Assembly: GCA_964035575.1 (NCBI GenBank) | Contig: OZ037833.1 | Coordinates: 2,728,001 to 2,792,000 of the forward strand | Reading direction: 5' to 3' | Origin: Rhynchopus sp. YZ270_cl-10 | Lineage: Eukaryota > Euglenozoa > Diplonemea > Diplonemida > Diplonemidae | Length of the DNA: 64,000 nt | Part shown: positions 53,852-62,338 of the stretch, in pieces | Numbering within the stretch: the stretch's first letter is position 1 | Layout: the number at the start of each line of letters is the position of its first letter | Made by a program: the position numbers and the translations under genes | The notes under the pieces: model-generated | The model's input: only the letters and a program-made list of their open reading frames with translations | Databases searched by the model: none | Told to the model about the DNA's origin: nothing

Positions 53852-55405
53852 ATGTCTTCACTTTTGTTGTTTGCTTGTTTTCAGAGTGCAGTTATTTGCG
53901 ATACATGCATTACATTGGATCAGCTTGTTGCTGATCAGAAGGGGAAAATGCCGGCAGACGAGAGCGAGCGTTATGTTGCACCCTCTGCTCAGGCGATGTC
54001 TGACTGGGAGACGGTTGTGTCGGGCATGATGGGTGGCGCGTGTGTCGGCCCGCTGCCGGCATCGCTCTCTGGATACGAATTGGAGGTCTTCGCGGACGCC
54101 GACAACAGCGAGCAGTACTGCGTGCTCGCTGCCGTGACGGATGCAAACGACGACGGCACAATGGACACCCCCTGGGGCACGGTCATCATTTACCAAGATG
54201 TCTCCGCGAAGGACATCTCCATCGACGTGCCGCACCCCCTCCACGACAGCAACACCGCAGCGCAAGGCATTGCAGTGTTCAAAGGTGTCGGCGCCCGCTC
54301 CTTTGTTCTCTCCGGGTCGCACCGCCATGCGAATGCGGCAGAGTCGGACTGCGATGATGGGTATTTAACAGCAGACGCAGCGCACACCCTCAACACTTTC
54401 CAGTCCAGCATCACTGCGATCATGGGACACTACGACGCTGTGGGGGAGGTGCACACTGCGATTCAGTTTCACGGCATGGGGTCGGACAGCTGTCCTGGTG
54501 TGGAGGCGCACATCACTCACGGCAGCAATGTTGCACCGCAGGCAGGCGAGGCGATTGATTTGCTGCGGAATGCGCTGGAGGCGGCAGTACCTGGAGACCA
54601 TGACTTCACCGTGCCCGGGGACAGTCCGTCATGCACGATGAGCGGGACCAGCAACATGCAGGGACGTCTGCTCAACGGTGTTGCCGCAGAGTCGGTCTGC
54701 ACCGTCAGCGCATCGGGCTACACAGCACGCTTTATCCACATCGAGCAGAAGTCCTTCCTCCGCCACGCCGACCACCACGCATACTGGATCACCGCACTCA
54801 ACAACGTCGACTTTTCCACCGCAACACCCCCAACAGGCATCACTGTCCTCAGCCCAAATGGCGGTGAAGTTATCGGGCTTGCCACCACAGTCGAGGTAAC
54901 CTGGAACAGCGCTGGAGTGACCGGGGACATCAAATTGTCGGTCCACGAAAACAACGAAGCGAAAACGTACGTCAAGACGATTGAGAACACCGCGCCGAAC
55001 ACTGGGTCCTACATGTGGGAGGTGAGTGGGAGCACGGATGAGGGGAGCAACTTTGTGGTGCGGGCGAGAAGTGTCGATGAGACCTCGATCAAGGACTACT
55101 CTGATGCAGTCTTCACCATCGTGAACCCGATTCAGGTGGTGGCGCCCAACGGCGGGGAGACACTCCACGAAGGCGACGAGGTGAACGTGCAGTGGACCGC
55201 CCCTGGTGTCGGTGCCGTGAAGCTCTCCCTCCACAAGGGCACCAGCTTCTACAAAACCATCGCCACAGAGACCGCAAACGACGGAACCTTCCTCTGGACC
55301 ATCCCGGACGTTTCTGAGCGTGACGACTACAGGATCCGTGTCCGCAGTGTCGACGAAACATCGGTCAAGGCGTACTCCACCGATGAGTTCACAATTGAGC
55401 CGTAG
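53852..55405 (+). CDS. Secreted protein with two Kre9/KNH-like domains and an N-terminal hydrolase-like domain
   Basis: 517 aa, single exon. The ATG at 53852 was chosen over one 31 codons upstream because it follows the acceptor-like AG at 53833 and opens directly with a signal peptide (MSSLLLFACFQSAVIC). Residues about 20-320 form one domain with spaced His, Cys and Asp residues (LSGSHRHANAAESDCDDGY, then IQFHGMGSDSCPGVEAHI); the pattern suggests a metal-dependent hydrolase, but I cannot name the family. Two beta-sandwich repeats of about 90 aa follow: one starts at LSPNGGEVI (near 331) and one at VAPNGGETL (near 426). Each has TW/QW, W and RVRSVDETS-type strands as in Kre9/KNH and Ser-Thr-rich GPI-anchor-associated domains. 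No transmembrane helix or GPI signal is seen, so it is probably released. The two repeats are very alike and look like a fairly recent duplication. Confidence 0.75.
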   Translation: MSSLLLFACFQSAVICDTCITLDQLVADQKGKMPADESERYVAPSAQAMSDWETVVSGMMGGACVGPLPASLSGYELEVFADADNSEQYCVLAAVTDANDDGTMDTPWGTVIIYQDVSAKDISIDVPHPLHDSNTAAQGIAVFKGVGARSFVLSGSHRHANAAESDCDDGYLTADAAHTLNTFQSSITAIMGHYDAVGEVHTAIQFHGMGSDSCPGVEAHITHGSNVAPQAGEAIDLLRNALEAAVPGDHDFTVPGDSPSCTMSGTSNMQGRLLNGVAAESVCTVSASGYTARFIHIEQKSFLRHADHHAYWITALNNVDFSTATPPTGITVLSPNGGEVIGLATTVEVTWNSAGVTGDIKLSVHENNEAKTYVKTIENTAPNTGSYMWEVSGSTDEGSNFVVRARSVDETSIKDYSDAVFTIVNPIQVVAPNGGETLHEGDEVNVQWTAPGVGAVKLSLHKGTSFYKTIATETANDGTFLWTIPDVSERDDYRIRVRSVDETSVKAYSTDEFTIEP

Positions 55406-55798
55406 TTGAGTGACAATAAAAGGAGGAGGGAGCTGCGCAACAGCTATAATAAAAAACAAAATTTGGTCAATTTGTGATTGTGTGATGGGGATTTTTCCCC
55501 AAGTCCCGTAATAGGGGGGTTGCCCTGTGTGGCCTTTTTATCGCAATTTTCAACCCCATTTCCCCTATTTCAAATCCCCGAACGGAGGTTCGCGGGGTTA
55601 AAAAATGGGAGGACACTTTTTATTGTGAGAAAAAAGGCTTGGCACAGTTTTTTTTCTGTCATTTTTGCACTTCCCTGGGACACAATCTTTCACGCACAAC
55701 TACATTCACTTGACAACAAAACTTTACTTGATTCCGAAAATTCATTTTCTTTCATGCCCTGCGGCACCATCCCCCAACTCCCCCGCTCCCCCTTTTTT

Positions 55799-55850
55799 AA
55801 AGGTGTCTAAGCGCTTACTGCGGCTTAGGTTCATCTTGTAAACCTTTTTT
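55799..55850 (+). repeat. Family B hairpin repeat
   Basis: AAAGGTGTCTAAGCGCTTAC then TGCGGCTTAGGTTCATCTTG and TAAACCTTTTTT. CTAAGC/GCTTAG and AAAGGT/ACCTTT both pair as in the copy at 3915. Confidence 0.7.
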
Positions 55851-56180
55851 TAAATATGCGAATTGTAAGACTGACATAGTAGCCTTGAACCACAGCTCGC
55901 TCTTCAATGAGTGTGACGAGAGCTTCTGCTCTGCTGGGTAATAACAAGAGCCCTAAGGTTGTGGTTTTTTTTTTAGGGAGATTTTTCTCAGTCAGACCAT
56001 GGTTTTTTTTAGAACATCCATCTGGAATCCCCTCCAGCCAGCTCCACGAATTAACCATGCTAAGGTGTTGAACCCCATTTCATTGTTTTCTCCATCGTCC
56101 CGGCGTCTTCATAGGTAAGATCGTCTGGTATGATTTACAGGGGAAAACGGAAGGGGAAAATGTCAACAAAATTACTGAGA

Positions 56181-56252
56181 TTGGTGTGGCTGAGTGGGGG
56201 GGGCGCAAAAAGTGCGCAAGAAGTGCGAAATCGCCCCCCTTTCAGCCACATC
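56181..56252 (+). mobile_element. Family H MITE-like element with intact ends
   Basis: TTGGTGTGGCTGAGTGGGGG to CCCCCCTTTCAGCCACATCA: the ends form an inverted repeat of about 18 bp with two or three mismatches. The middle has AAAGTGCGC and AAGTGCGAAA. Confidence 0.7.
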
Positions 56253-56334
56253 AGAGATGTTTTTAAAAATGCATCGGGGTTTTTTTAGTAAATTTGCCCC
56301 CCTTCCCTACGAGAGGCAGATTCATCCTTTCTTT

Positions 56335-56372
56335 AAGGGTTGCTAAGCATGAGAGGCTTAGAGTCATCTTTA
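56335..56372 (+). repeat. Family B hairpin repeat
   Basis: AAGGGTTGCTAAGCATGAGA then GGCTTAGAGTCATCTTTAAA; CTAAGC pairs with GCTTAG. A second fragment (CTACGAGAGGCAGATTCATC) lies just upstream at 56307. Confidence 0.65.
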
Positions 56373-56383
56373 AAAAAAAAAAC

Positions 56384-56454
56384 AGTGGAGATTGCACAAC
56401 TGTGGCAACACAACCGAGGCAACTACACTACTCCAACAATTTATCAAAAAACTT
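56384..56454 (+). repeat. Family E repeat, full copy
   Basis: AGTGGAGATTGCACAACTGT, then GGCAACACAACCGAGGCAAC and TACACTACTCCAACAATTTA. It abuts a family B copy. AGTGGAG is also the start of family C, so the two families may share an origin. Confidence 0.65.
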
Positions 56455-57020
56455 CTTTTTTTCTTTGAAATATGCATAATGCTACCCCTTGTTTGCACTT
56501 TCAAACCTTTTTTTTTTTCTTGCGCGCCTTTAATTTTTTTCAAAAAAATCCTTTTCTACCCCCCAATGAAAACCATCTGGGCAAAATAAAAAGGTACATC
56601 AAATGATTGCGTCCACAAAGAAAAACCTCCTCCTCCTCAAGTGGATTGCAATAATGACAGCCTTTCGTGAGTTTTCTTTTGTCTGACAAAGTACTTTAAG
56701 AAAGCTTGGTGTTAGATTGTCACTACCCCCCTTCTCCGTACACACATCGGCATTGTATGTTGTAATGCATTTTTTTTTTTGATGAGATTCAGAGAAACAT
56801 ACAAAAACCATTTCTCCCGACCCCTTTATTCTCAAGCGGCAATTTTGTTTTCTTTTTGTTTTTTGCTCGAAGTGGTACCTTTTGTGGTTAAATTGTCAGA
56901 CTGCCTGCCGGTCTTGACAGTTATCAGAATGTATCCTTTTTTTTAAAATGTATGTGCACAGAGCTGCGAATACAGGAATTTTGTTGTCGCTGTTTATTGT
57001 TGTTAAAATTGTTCCCCAAA

Positions 57021-57072
57021 ATGCTTGCGTCGCACCGGTGATCGGTGAGGTGTGCGCACATTTCAACTTCTT
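57021..57072 (+). repeat. Family D-related fragment
   Basis: ATGCTTGCGTCGCACCGGTG then ATCGGTGAGGTGTGCG and TTCAACTTCTT. It is closest to the variant at 59808-59883. Confidence 0.35.
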
Positions 57073-57468
57073 ATTTTGGGTTTTTTTTTATTGGCGTTTT
57101 CCACCTTAGGAACCGCAGCACTGCGTACTCTGCAATGGCTGTGTAGCTCCTCTCTCTTCCTCCCTCTTGTTCGTAGTGTGTGTTGTTTTGCATATTGCCC
57201 TGTGTCCACCAGACCCCAAGCATTTTGCCAACATCACCCACTTCCTGATGTACCTAAAGCCGCCTCTCCCTGCTTTCTGGTTCATCATCAAAATGATCGC
57301 TTCTGTTTTTTGGTTGTGAGGGAAAAAAAAAATGGGGTGTACTTTTATGATTCGCTGGAACACTAAAATAACTCACAAAAAATTTTGCAGGAAAATAAAA
57401 AAAAACACAACAACGTTGACGGATAACGCAACTGTTGGTGATACACTAAACAAAAAAAATCCAGCACA

Positions 57469-58484
57469 ATGTCTGAGGTGGAAAGATCCAACTCTGGCCT
57501 GAAGTCGCGTGAAGAGGAGGATCTGGAGCTTGCTCGGGTATGTCTCTGTCGTACACACTTTTTTTTTTGTATCACATCCTCGATGGGGACCAGGTGTCGG
57601 TACCCCGCCTCCACAAAGGTGAGGCTGAACACCAACGCCTGCACCCTCACAGAGGTGACCGGCCCTGATGCCGTCCTTCCACGGGGGAAATGCCCATCTT
57701 TGATGTCATGCTCTTTGTATATCACCACCCCCACAGCAACTCCACGAACAAACAACCGGCACTACTGCGACGGATTTCACATGCTCTATGTGCTTCGATG
57801 AGTTCAGCGGTGCAGGGGACTTGAACAAGGGAGTGGTCACGAAGTGCGACCATCGGTACTGTATGGTGTGTTTTATGAAGTACGTTGACACCAGGGTATG
57901 CACATCCCCACCTCCCCACCTCCTACCTACCCCCTACCTCTTCTCCCTTCTACCTCCACATCCAGGAAAAGCAAATCTCCGACCAAATGGAGAAGCACCG
58001 CAACGCTGCGAAGGTCGAGCGCGACATCAAATGCCCGCTCTGCAGAGAAAGCATCGTCGTCGACGCGAACCGCATCCGCCGTCTTCACAACAAGCCCCCT
58101 GTGTACATCCCGGACCACCCGGCCCCGAACCCGAGGACAATGACCTGGGATCCTTCTATGTCTGTGATCGTTGTGTGCAACAAATGCAACCAACGTCTGT
58201 ACGCACCCCCAGGCAAGGTCGTGAAGTGTGTGTGCAAGAACCTCATCCAGCCGCAGAACAGCCAGAGCATATGGCGTAAGGACTCCCAGGTGATGAAGGA
58301 GACCACCCTCCCGACAGACCAGGCAAAGGTCACTCTCGTCATCTGCCCAGGCTGCCGCCGCAACTTCTCTGCAAGAATGGGAGAAACAGTTCGTTGCCAA
58401 TGCGGGACCGGGCTATACGTACCCCCTGCATCTGGTGCCCCAGCAGCACCTGCTGCGAACGGTGGACAACGTCAGCGGTCGTAG
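57469..58484 (+). CDS. RING-finger protein with two CxxC zinc-ribbon-like motifs, 3 exons
   Basis: Exons 57469-57537, 57737-57895 and 57966-58484, all phase 0, give 248 aa. The introns (GTATGT and GTATGC donors, CACAG and CCAG acceptors) are 200 and 70 nt. The C3HC4 RING ligands are C39, C42, C60, H62, C65, C68, C99 and C102; the second intron falls inside the RING, and the two segments complete each other, which confirms the splice model. RING domains recruit a ubiquitin-conjugating enzyme, so this is a probable E3 ligase. Downstream are two similar CxxC...CxC motifs (CNKCNQRLYAPPGKVVKCVC and CPGCRRNFSARMGETVRCQC), each like a small zinc ribbon of the LSD1 type. The end is Ala/Pro/Gln-rich. 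Substrate unknown. Confidence 0.87.
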
Positions 58485-58701
58485 AGAGAAAGGTGTTCTA
58501 TTTTGTTCGCTCAATTTCGATCTATTTTTGAATGTGCGGGGTGGGGTTTGGTACGGTTTTGTTATTTGTTAAAGAGGCAAAGCCCCGGGGGGTTTTTTTG
58601 GGTTGTTTTTATTGACTGCGAAATAGTTGCTGTTAAAACCCCCTGAGTTAAAAGACTGAATTACGTTTCGGTGTTTGAACGGCCACCTTCACAATGCTCT
58701 T

Positions 58702-58740
58702 TTAGGTGACCACCCATATGAGTCTTAGGGTGTCTTACCG
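58702..58740 (+). repeat. Family B hairpin repeat, diverged copy
   Basis: TTAGGTGACCACCCATATGA then GTCTTAGGGTGTCTTACCG; end boxes recognisable, stem weak. Confidence 0.4.
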
Positions 58741-59130
58741 AATTTCTCTTTCTGTTTGCAGGTGTGTTCTAGGGGAATGGACATGAATCTTTCCCTTCGT
58801 GCTGCTTAGTGAACGGTCATTGCGTAAAGCAACGTTTTCACAAGACATCCTACAGCGGTTTTTGATGGCGAATCACAAGAGGTTAAGGATTATGTTCCTA
58901 TTTTTCTTTTATCTCATCCCATGGCTCGCGAGGTTTACCTCTGCATGTTGCCGTTAACCCCCATCTTCATGTTAAAGGTAGTGTTTGCATTTGAGGCCAC
59001 TAAAAACCTAGTGCAAATTTTGATCAATCACAAATTTGACCAATTCCCCCCTTTGAACTGTTCCAAAAAATTATTATTTTTTTCCTACTGAGATGTTTAG
59101 CACGTTTCAACTGCTCTTGGTCGCATAAAC

Positions 59131-59185
59131 ATATAGTGGAGCTCTTCCTCGGGTGTCTCCGTTCACGATACCAACCAAGTTGTCA
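59131..59185 (+). repeat. Family C repeat, diverged copy
   Basis: ATATAGTGGAGCTCTTCCTC then GGGTGTCTCCGTTCACGATA and CCAACCAAGTTGTCAA. Confidence 0.6.
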
Positions 59186-59296
59186 ATACACAAAAAAATG
59201 GGTTACCCTAGTATCCACAAGGCGACAGTTGAGCACAGAACCAACCTCTTGGTGGGGAGATTGCCGATACAGCAAACGCAGTAAAAAAAAACAAAA

Positions 59297-59368
59297 ATAG
59301 TGGAGCACACTCTAGCCTATGTCTAGACTAGGGTGGCTACACTAATGCAACCAAGTTTTCAAAAAAAT
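59297..59368 (+). repeat. Family C repeat, longest copy
   Basis: ATAGTGGAGCACACTCTAGC, then CTATGTCTAGACTAGGGTGG and CTACACTAATGCAACCAAGT. CTCTAG and CTAG(G) flank GTCTAGAC, giving an extended central stem not present in the copy at 9134. Confidence 0.7.
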
Positions 59369-59807
59369 ATTCCAAATGACATAACGCCGCGTCACGCCTA
59401 CATCGTAGGTTACCGTGAAAAAGGGGGGAGGGGAAACTCAAGTGTGTTATTGTGTTATTGCTTGTGCGTATGGAAGAGTGGTATCACTCCTCCTTCCCTC
59501 CGTTGAAGAAAGGTGTTATTTTTGCGTGTTTTCTAGCGTTTCCGAGTAAATAGAAATAGAGATCGTAGCTCTCGGGAAACGTCCTTTTCCTTCTTCTTTT
59601 TTCTAGCTTTTTTTTTTTGTTTTGCTTTTTAAAAGATGCGTCGATCTATATCACATGAGCACTTTGCTTGGTAGCGATTGTCATGCCGTGTGGCACCTCA
59701 AATAAGGTATCTTTCTAGGTCAATCAGACAAGACTACTACTTGTATTTTCATCCTGGCATCATACTGCCGTGGGTCAGTCGTGCATCAACAACAACCATT
59801 TTTTTGT

Positions 59808-59883
59808 GCTGTCTGGGGTTCGATAACCCGCGGAGAACCAATGCCTGCGTACGCCGATGAGCGGTGAGGCGTTTAAACTTGGT
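59808..59883 (+). repeat. Family D element, variant tail
   Basis: CTGGGGTTCGATAACCCGCG is identical to the B-box-like part of the element at 28838. The tail then differs: CAATGCCTGCGTACGCCGAT and GAGCGGTGAGGCGTTTAAAC. Confidence 0.5.
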
Positions 59884-60293
59884 GAACTGCAGAACCAGAG
59901 AGGGCTGTACCAACCTTTGTCGTGCTTGTGGTATGCGAAGCACTGTGCAACGCACCCACACACATACACGATAGCGATTGCGGCACAGCCATAGACAACT
60001 CCTTCATACTGTGCACTGCACACTGCGCACTTCAAAATTAGAGCACCACCCTCATATACCATTGCTGGTGCGAGCAATCAACCACGTAGTCAAAATGGTT
60101 CACAGTGTGTTGCCCTTCGCACATCACACCTTATTAGATACGTCCTGTCACGATGGGACCGGTAAATAGTAAACTAGAAGAGTAGGGCGCTTTCCCTCTC
60201 TATCAGTTGGCTTGATGCGTTTCCTTGGGTCAGGTGGGGGGGCTTACGTTCAGCTTGCCTACACCCTTTTTCCGACGAAATGAATGTATAACA

Positions 60294-60372
60294 GCATGGT
60301 TCGGGGTCCACCCACGGTGTACTGATCAAGCAACGGTACACTGCCACGAGAGTGCTGTATTTCAAGTCAACA
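60294..60372 (+). repeat. Family A repeat, diverged full-length copy
   Basis: GCATGGTTCGGGGTCCACCC, then ACGGTGTACTGATCAAGCAA, CGGTACACTGCCACGAGAGT and GCTGTATTTCAAGTCAACA. Confidence 0.6.
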
Positions 60373-60848
60373 TTTTTCTTCCTCCCTTTTTTCGAACAAT
60401 ATATTGCAAGATTTTTTTGGTTTGGGTATGGGTTTTATGGTACAAAAAAAGCAATATCGACAAAAAAAATGTCACTTCCGGTGCAGAGAATCTGTCTTTT
60501 ATACGTTGGGATTTCGTTTCGTTCAGTTTTTTTTGTTTTTCTGTATTTTTTTTTCTATTTGTCTATTTTGTTGCAATTTTTTGGTCAACACAAAACGCCT
60601 TTTTGCAACTCATCCCCAGAGAAACGCCTTCCTGAACACTACTGAACAATTTTTGTAGGTAAAAGGAAGTCGGCAAACTGGAATATTTTATAACTTCGGG
60701 GAAAAGGGCTTGGCTCTGAGTGCTCTGTGTCTTACATAGACCAACCCTGTGTATATGAAATGCATCCCCACTTTTTTTCAAACTACTCTTTTCAAAAATA
60801 CTCTTTTGAATAAGGAGAGAAGGGTGTTTTAGATGTTAGCAAGAATTG

Positions 60849-60881
60849 AGGTACATTGTCACGAGAGGGCTTTGTATTTTC
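60849..60881 (+). repeat. Family A repeat, 3' fragment
   Basis: AGGTACATTGTCACGAGAGG then GCTTTGTATTTT. Confidence 0.55.
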
Positions 60882-61086
60882 GTCACATTTTTTTCTTCTT
60901 CTGATGTACATCGCGCGAGACGGCACATCTTTTTTCAATTTTTTCGTTGTGTCTTGCATCGATTTTTGCGGTGTCAAGCACTCCCCCTCCCCCCTGAGTG
61001 TCAATACCCATCAAATGACACTTCGAGTAGTTTCAATGAATTTTCTTTACGAACTTCATTCCGTCTGCCTCTGGCCTTGCCTTTTG

Positions 61087-61135
61087 GAGGTGTACATAAG
61101 CACGAGAGGCTGGTGTTCATCTCACAAACCTTTTC
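61087..61135 (+). repeat. Family B hairpin repeat
   Basis: GGAGGTGTACATAAGCACGA then GAGGCTGGTGTTCATCTCAC and AAACCTTTTC. Confidence 0.6.
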
Positions 61136-61140
61136 CCCCC

Positions 61141-61192
61141 CGCGAGTGTCAGTGCCTGCGTCCCGGCGTTTGCACTACCTACTGCACTTTTT
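61141..61192 (+). repeat. Family D element, 3' part
   Basis: CGCGAGTGTCAGTGCCTGCG then TCCCGGCGTTTGCACTACC and a T run. It follows directly after a family B copy. Confidence 0.55.
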
Positions 61193-61200
61193 TATGACTA

Positions 61201-61340
61201 CAGTAGGACAACAAACACCGGTGGGGTAAAAAACATAGGCGGAGTAAAACCACCGGAGGGGTAAAAACTAAGGTGGATTTTGGAATTTTCAAAATTCTAA
61301 GGAGGGGTTTTTTGCCCCACCAATGTTTGTTGTCTTACTG
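61201..61340. mobile_element. 140-bp Tc1/mariner-type MITE flanked by TA
   Basis: The ends CAGTAGGACAACAAACACCG and the reverse complement of TGTTTGTTGTCTTACTG form inverted repeats of about 26 bp with three mismatches. TA lies directly outside each end (61199-61200 and 61341-61342). A CAGT start and TA duplication are typical of Tc1/mariner elements. The interior has three spaced GG(A/T)GGGGTAAAAA-like units. No transposase is present. Confidence 0.75.
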
Positions 61341-61377
61341 TAAGCACGACGAGGGTTAGGTTCATCCTTTTAACTTT
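61340..61377 (+). repeat. Family B hairpin repeat, partial copy
   Basis: GTAAGCACGACGAGGGTTAG then GTTCATCCTTTTAACTTT. Its start overlaps the end of the MITE, so the element may have inserted into it and removed its 5' end. Confidence 0.5.
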
Positions 61378-61542
61378 ATTTTTTCTCTCTTCAGTTGCTC
61401 TCCATATCCCTTCCCCCCCTGCGCAACCCTGACTTCCAAATGAAAGATGTGTTTCCCCCCATTTCTCTCCACTCCCCCCGTAGGTTCTTTTTCTCAGCTA
61501 GCATATATTTTTTTTTTTCAGGGGAGTCAACAAATCTCGAAT

Positions 61543-61586
61543 ATTAAGCAACTCATGCTTAGGTTCAACTCACAAAACCTTTTTTT
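61543..61586 (+). repeat. Family B hairpin repeat, partial copy
   Basis: TTAAGCAACTCATGCTTAGG then TTCAACTCACAAAACCTTTT. Here the stem TAAGCA pairs with TGCTTA, a third version of the paired sequence. Confidence 0.55.
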
Positions 61587-62263
61587 TTTCTTTTTTTTTC
61601 TTCTTCTTTTTTGAGATGGCGGTGTCCGAGAGTCATCATTCACGTTCACTCTCTTTTTTTCCCTCTCTAATTTTTTTTAGCGTAGATGCCGACATCGTTG
61701 CACGAATGTTTTTGAGCACTGCATCTTGAGTCTGGCAGGTCCAGAGTACACAACAGATTTCAGTCTTTTGTCCTCATGATGCAGGCAGTTAGGTTGCTTT
61801 TAAAAGGTGATCAATGAAGCCAATGCATAAAGTATCAGTCAAGACTGCAGAACAATGCCAGTCTCTTTTCTGAGTAAAAAATGATGTCAGATAACTCTAA
61901 GCAAAGGAGAGAAAACTCAACGCAGAAGAAGTAGTAAAAAAACGCCATACAATACAAATGGTCATTTCTTTCCCTCCCCTTGAGGGAGAGTGGGCGTGGA
62001 GTGGATTTTTTTTTTCTGTTGCTACGTGATTTTTTTTCTTCTTTTTCCTCCCCGCAAAGTTTTCAAAAAAAAAAGAGACACTACAGTAGACTACAAAGCT
62101 CTCCCTCCCTCTCCTCATATTTCTCCTTTTTTTTCATTGCATTTTTCTTTCTGTCTGCAGGGTACCCTCAGGATACCTCATGATTTTCATCCGGGGCTGG
62201 TATAGTACAGTCACATCGGAGGTGCCTGCATCAATAACTTCCATTTCTCAAAAAAAAATTCCC

Positions 62264-62296
62264 TTCTTTCCAACTCAACTCCACTCATCCCTTCAG
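62264..62296 (+). promoter_or_regulatory. Pyrimidine tract and AG: candidate trans-splice acceptor for the last gene
   Basis: TTCTTTCCAACTCAACTCCA then CTCATCCCTTCAG, ending 42 nt before the ATG at 62339. Confidence 0.45.
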
Positions 62297-62338
62297 AATA
62301 CATCTTAAGGGGGTTTCCTCCAAAAAAAAAATCTCAAT

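Larger units (their letters stand above)
55406..57468. other. Intergenic block with repeats, no gene seen
   Basis: 2.1 kb with copies of families B, D, E and H and many T runs. Short frames show no protein-like sequence. The stretch before the RING gene is A-rich rather than pyrimidine-rich; the nearest AG is CCAG ending at 57464. Confidence 0.65.
58485..62338. other. Intergenic block with dense repeats, no gene seen
   Basis: 3.9 kb with copies of families A, B, C and D and a Tc1/mariner-type MITE. Several copies lie next to or touch each other (for example D, the MITE and B between 61087 and 61377), so the block has acted as a repeat sink. Confidence 0.7.
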
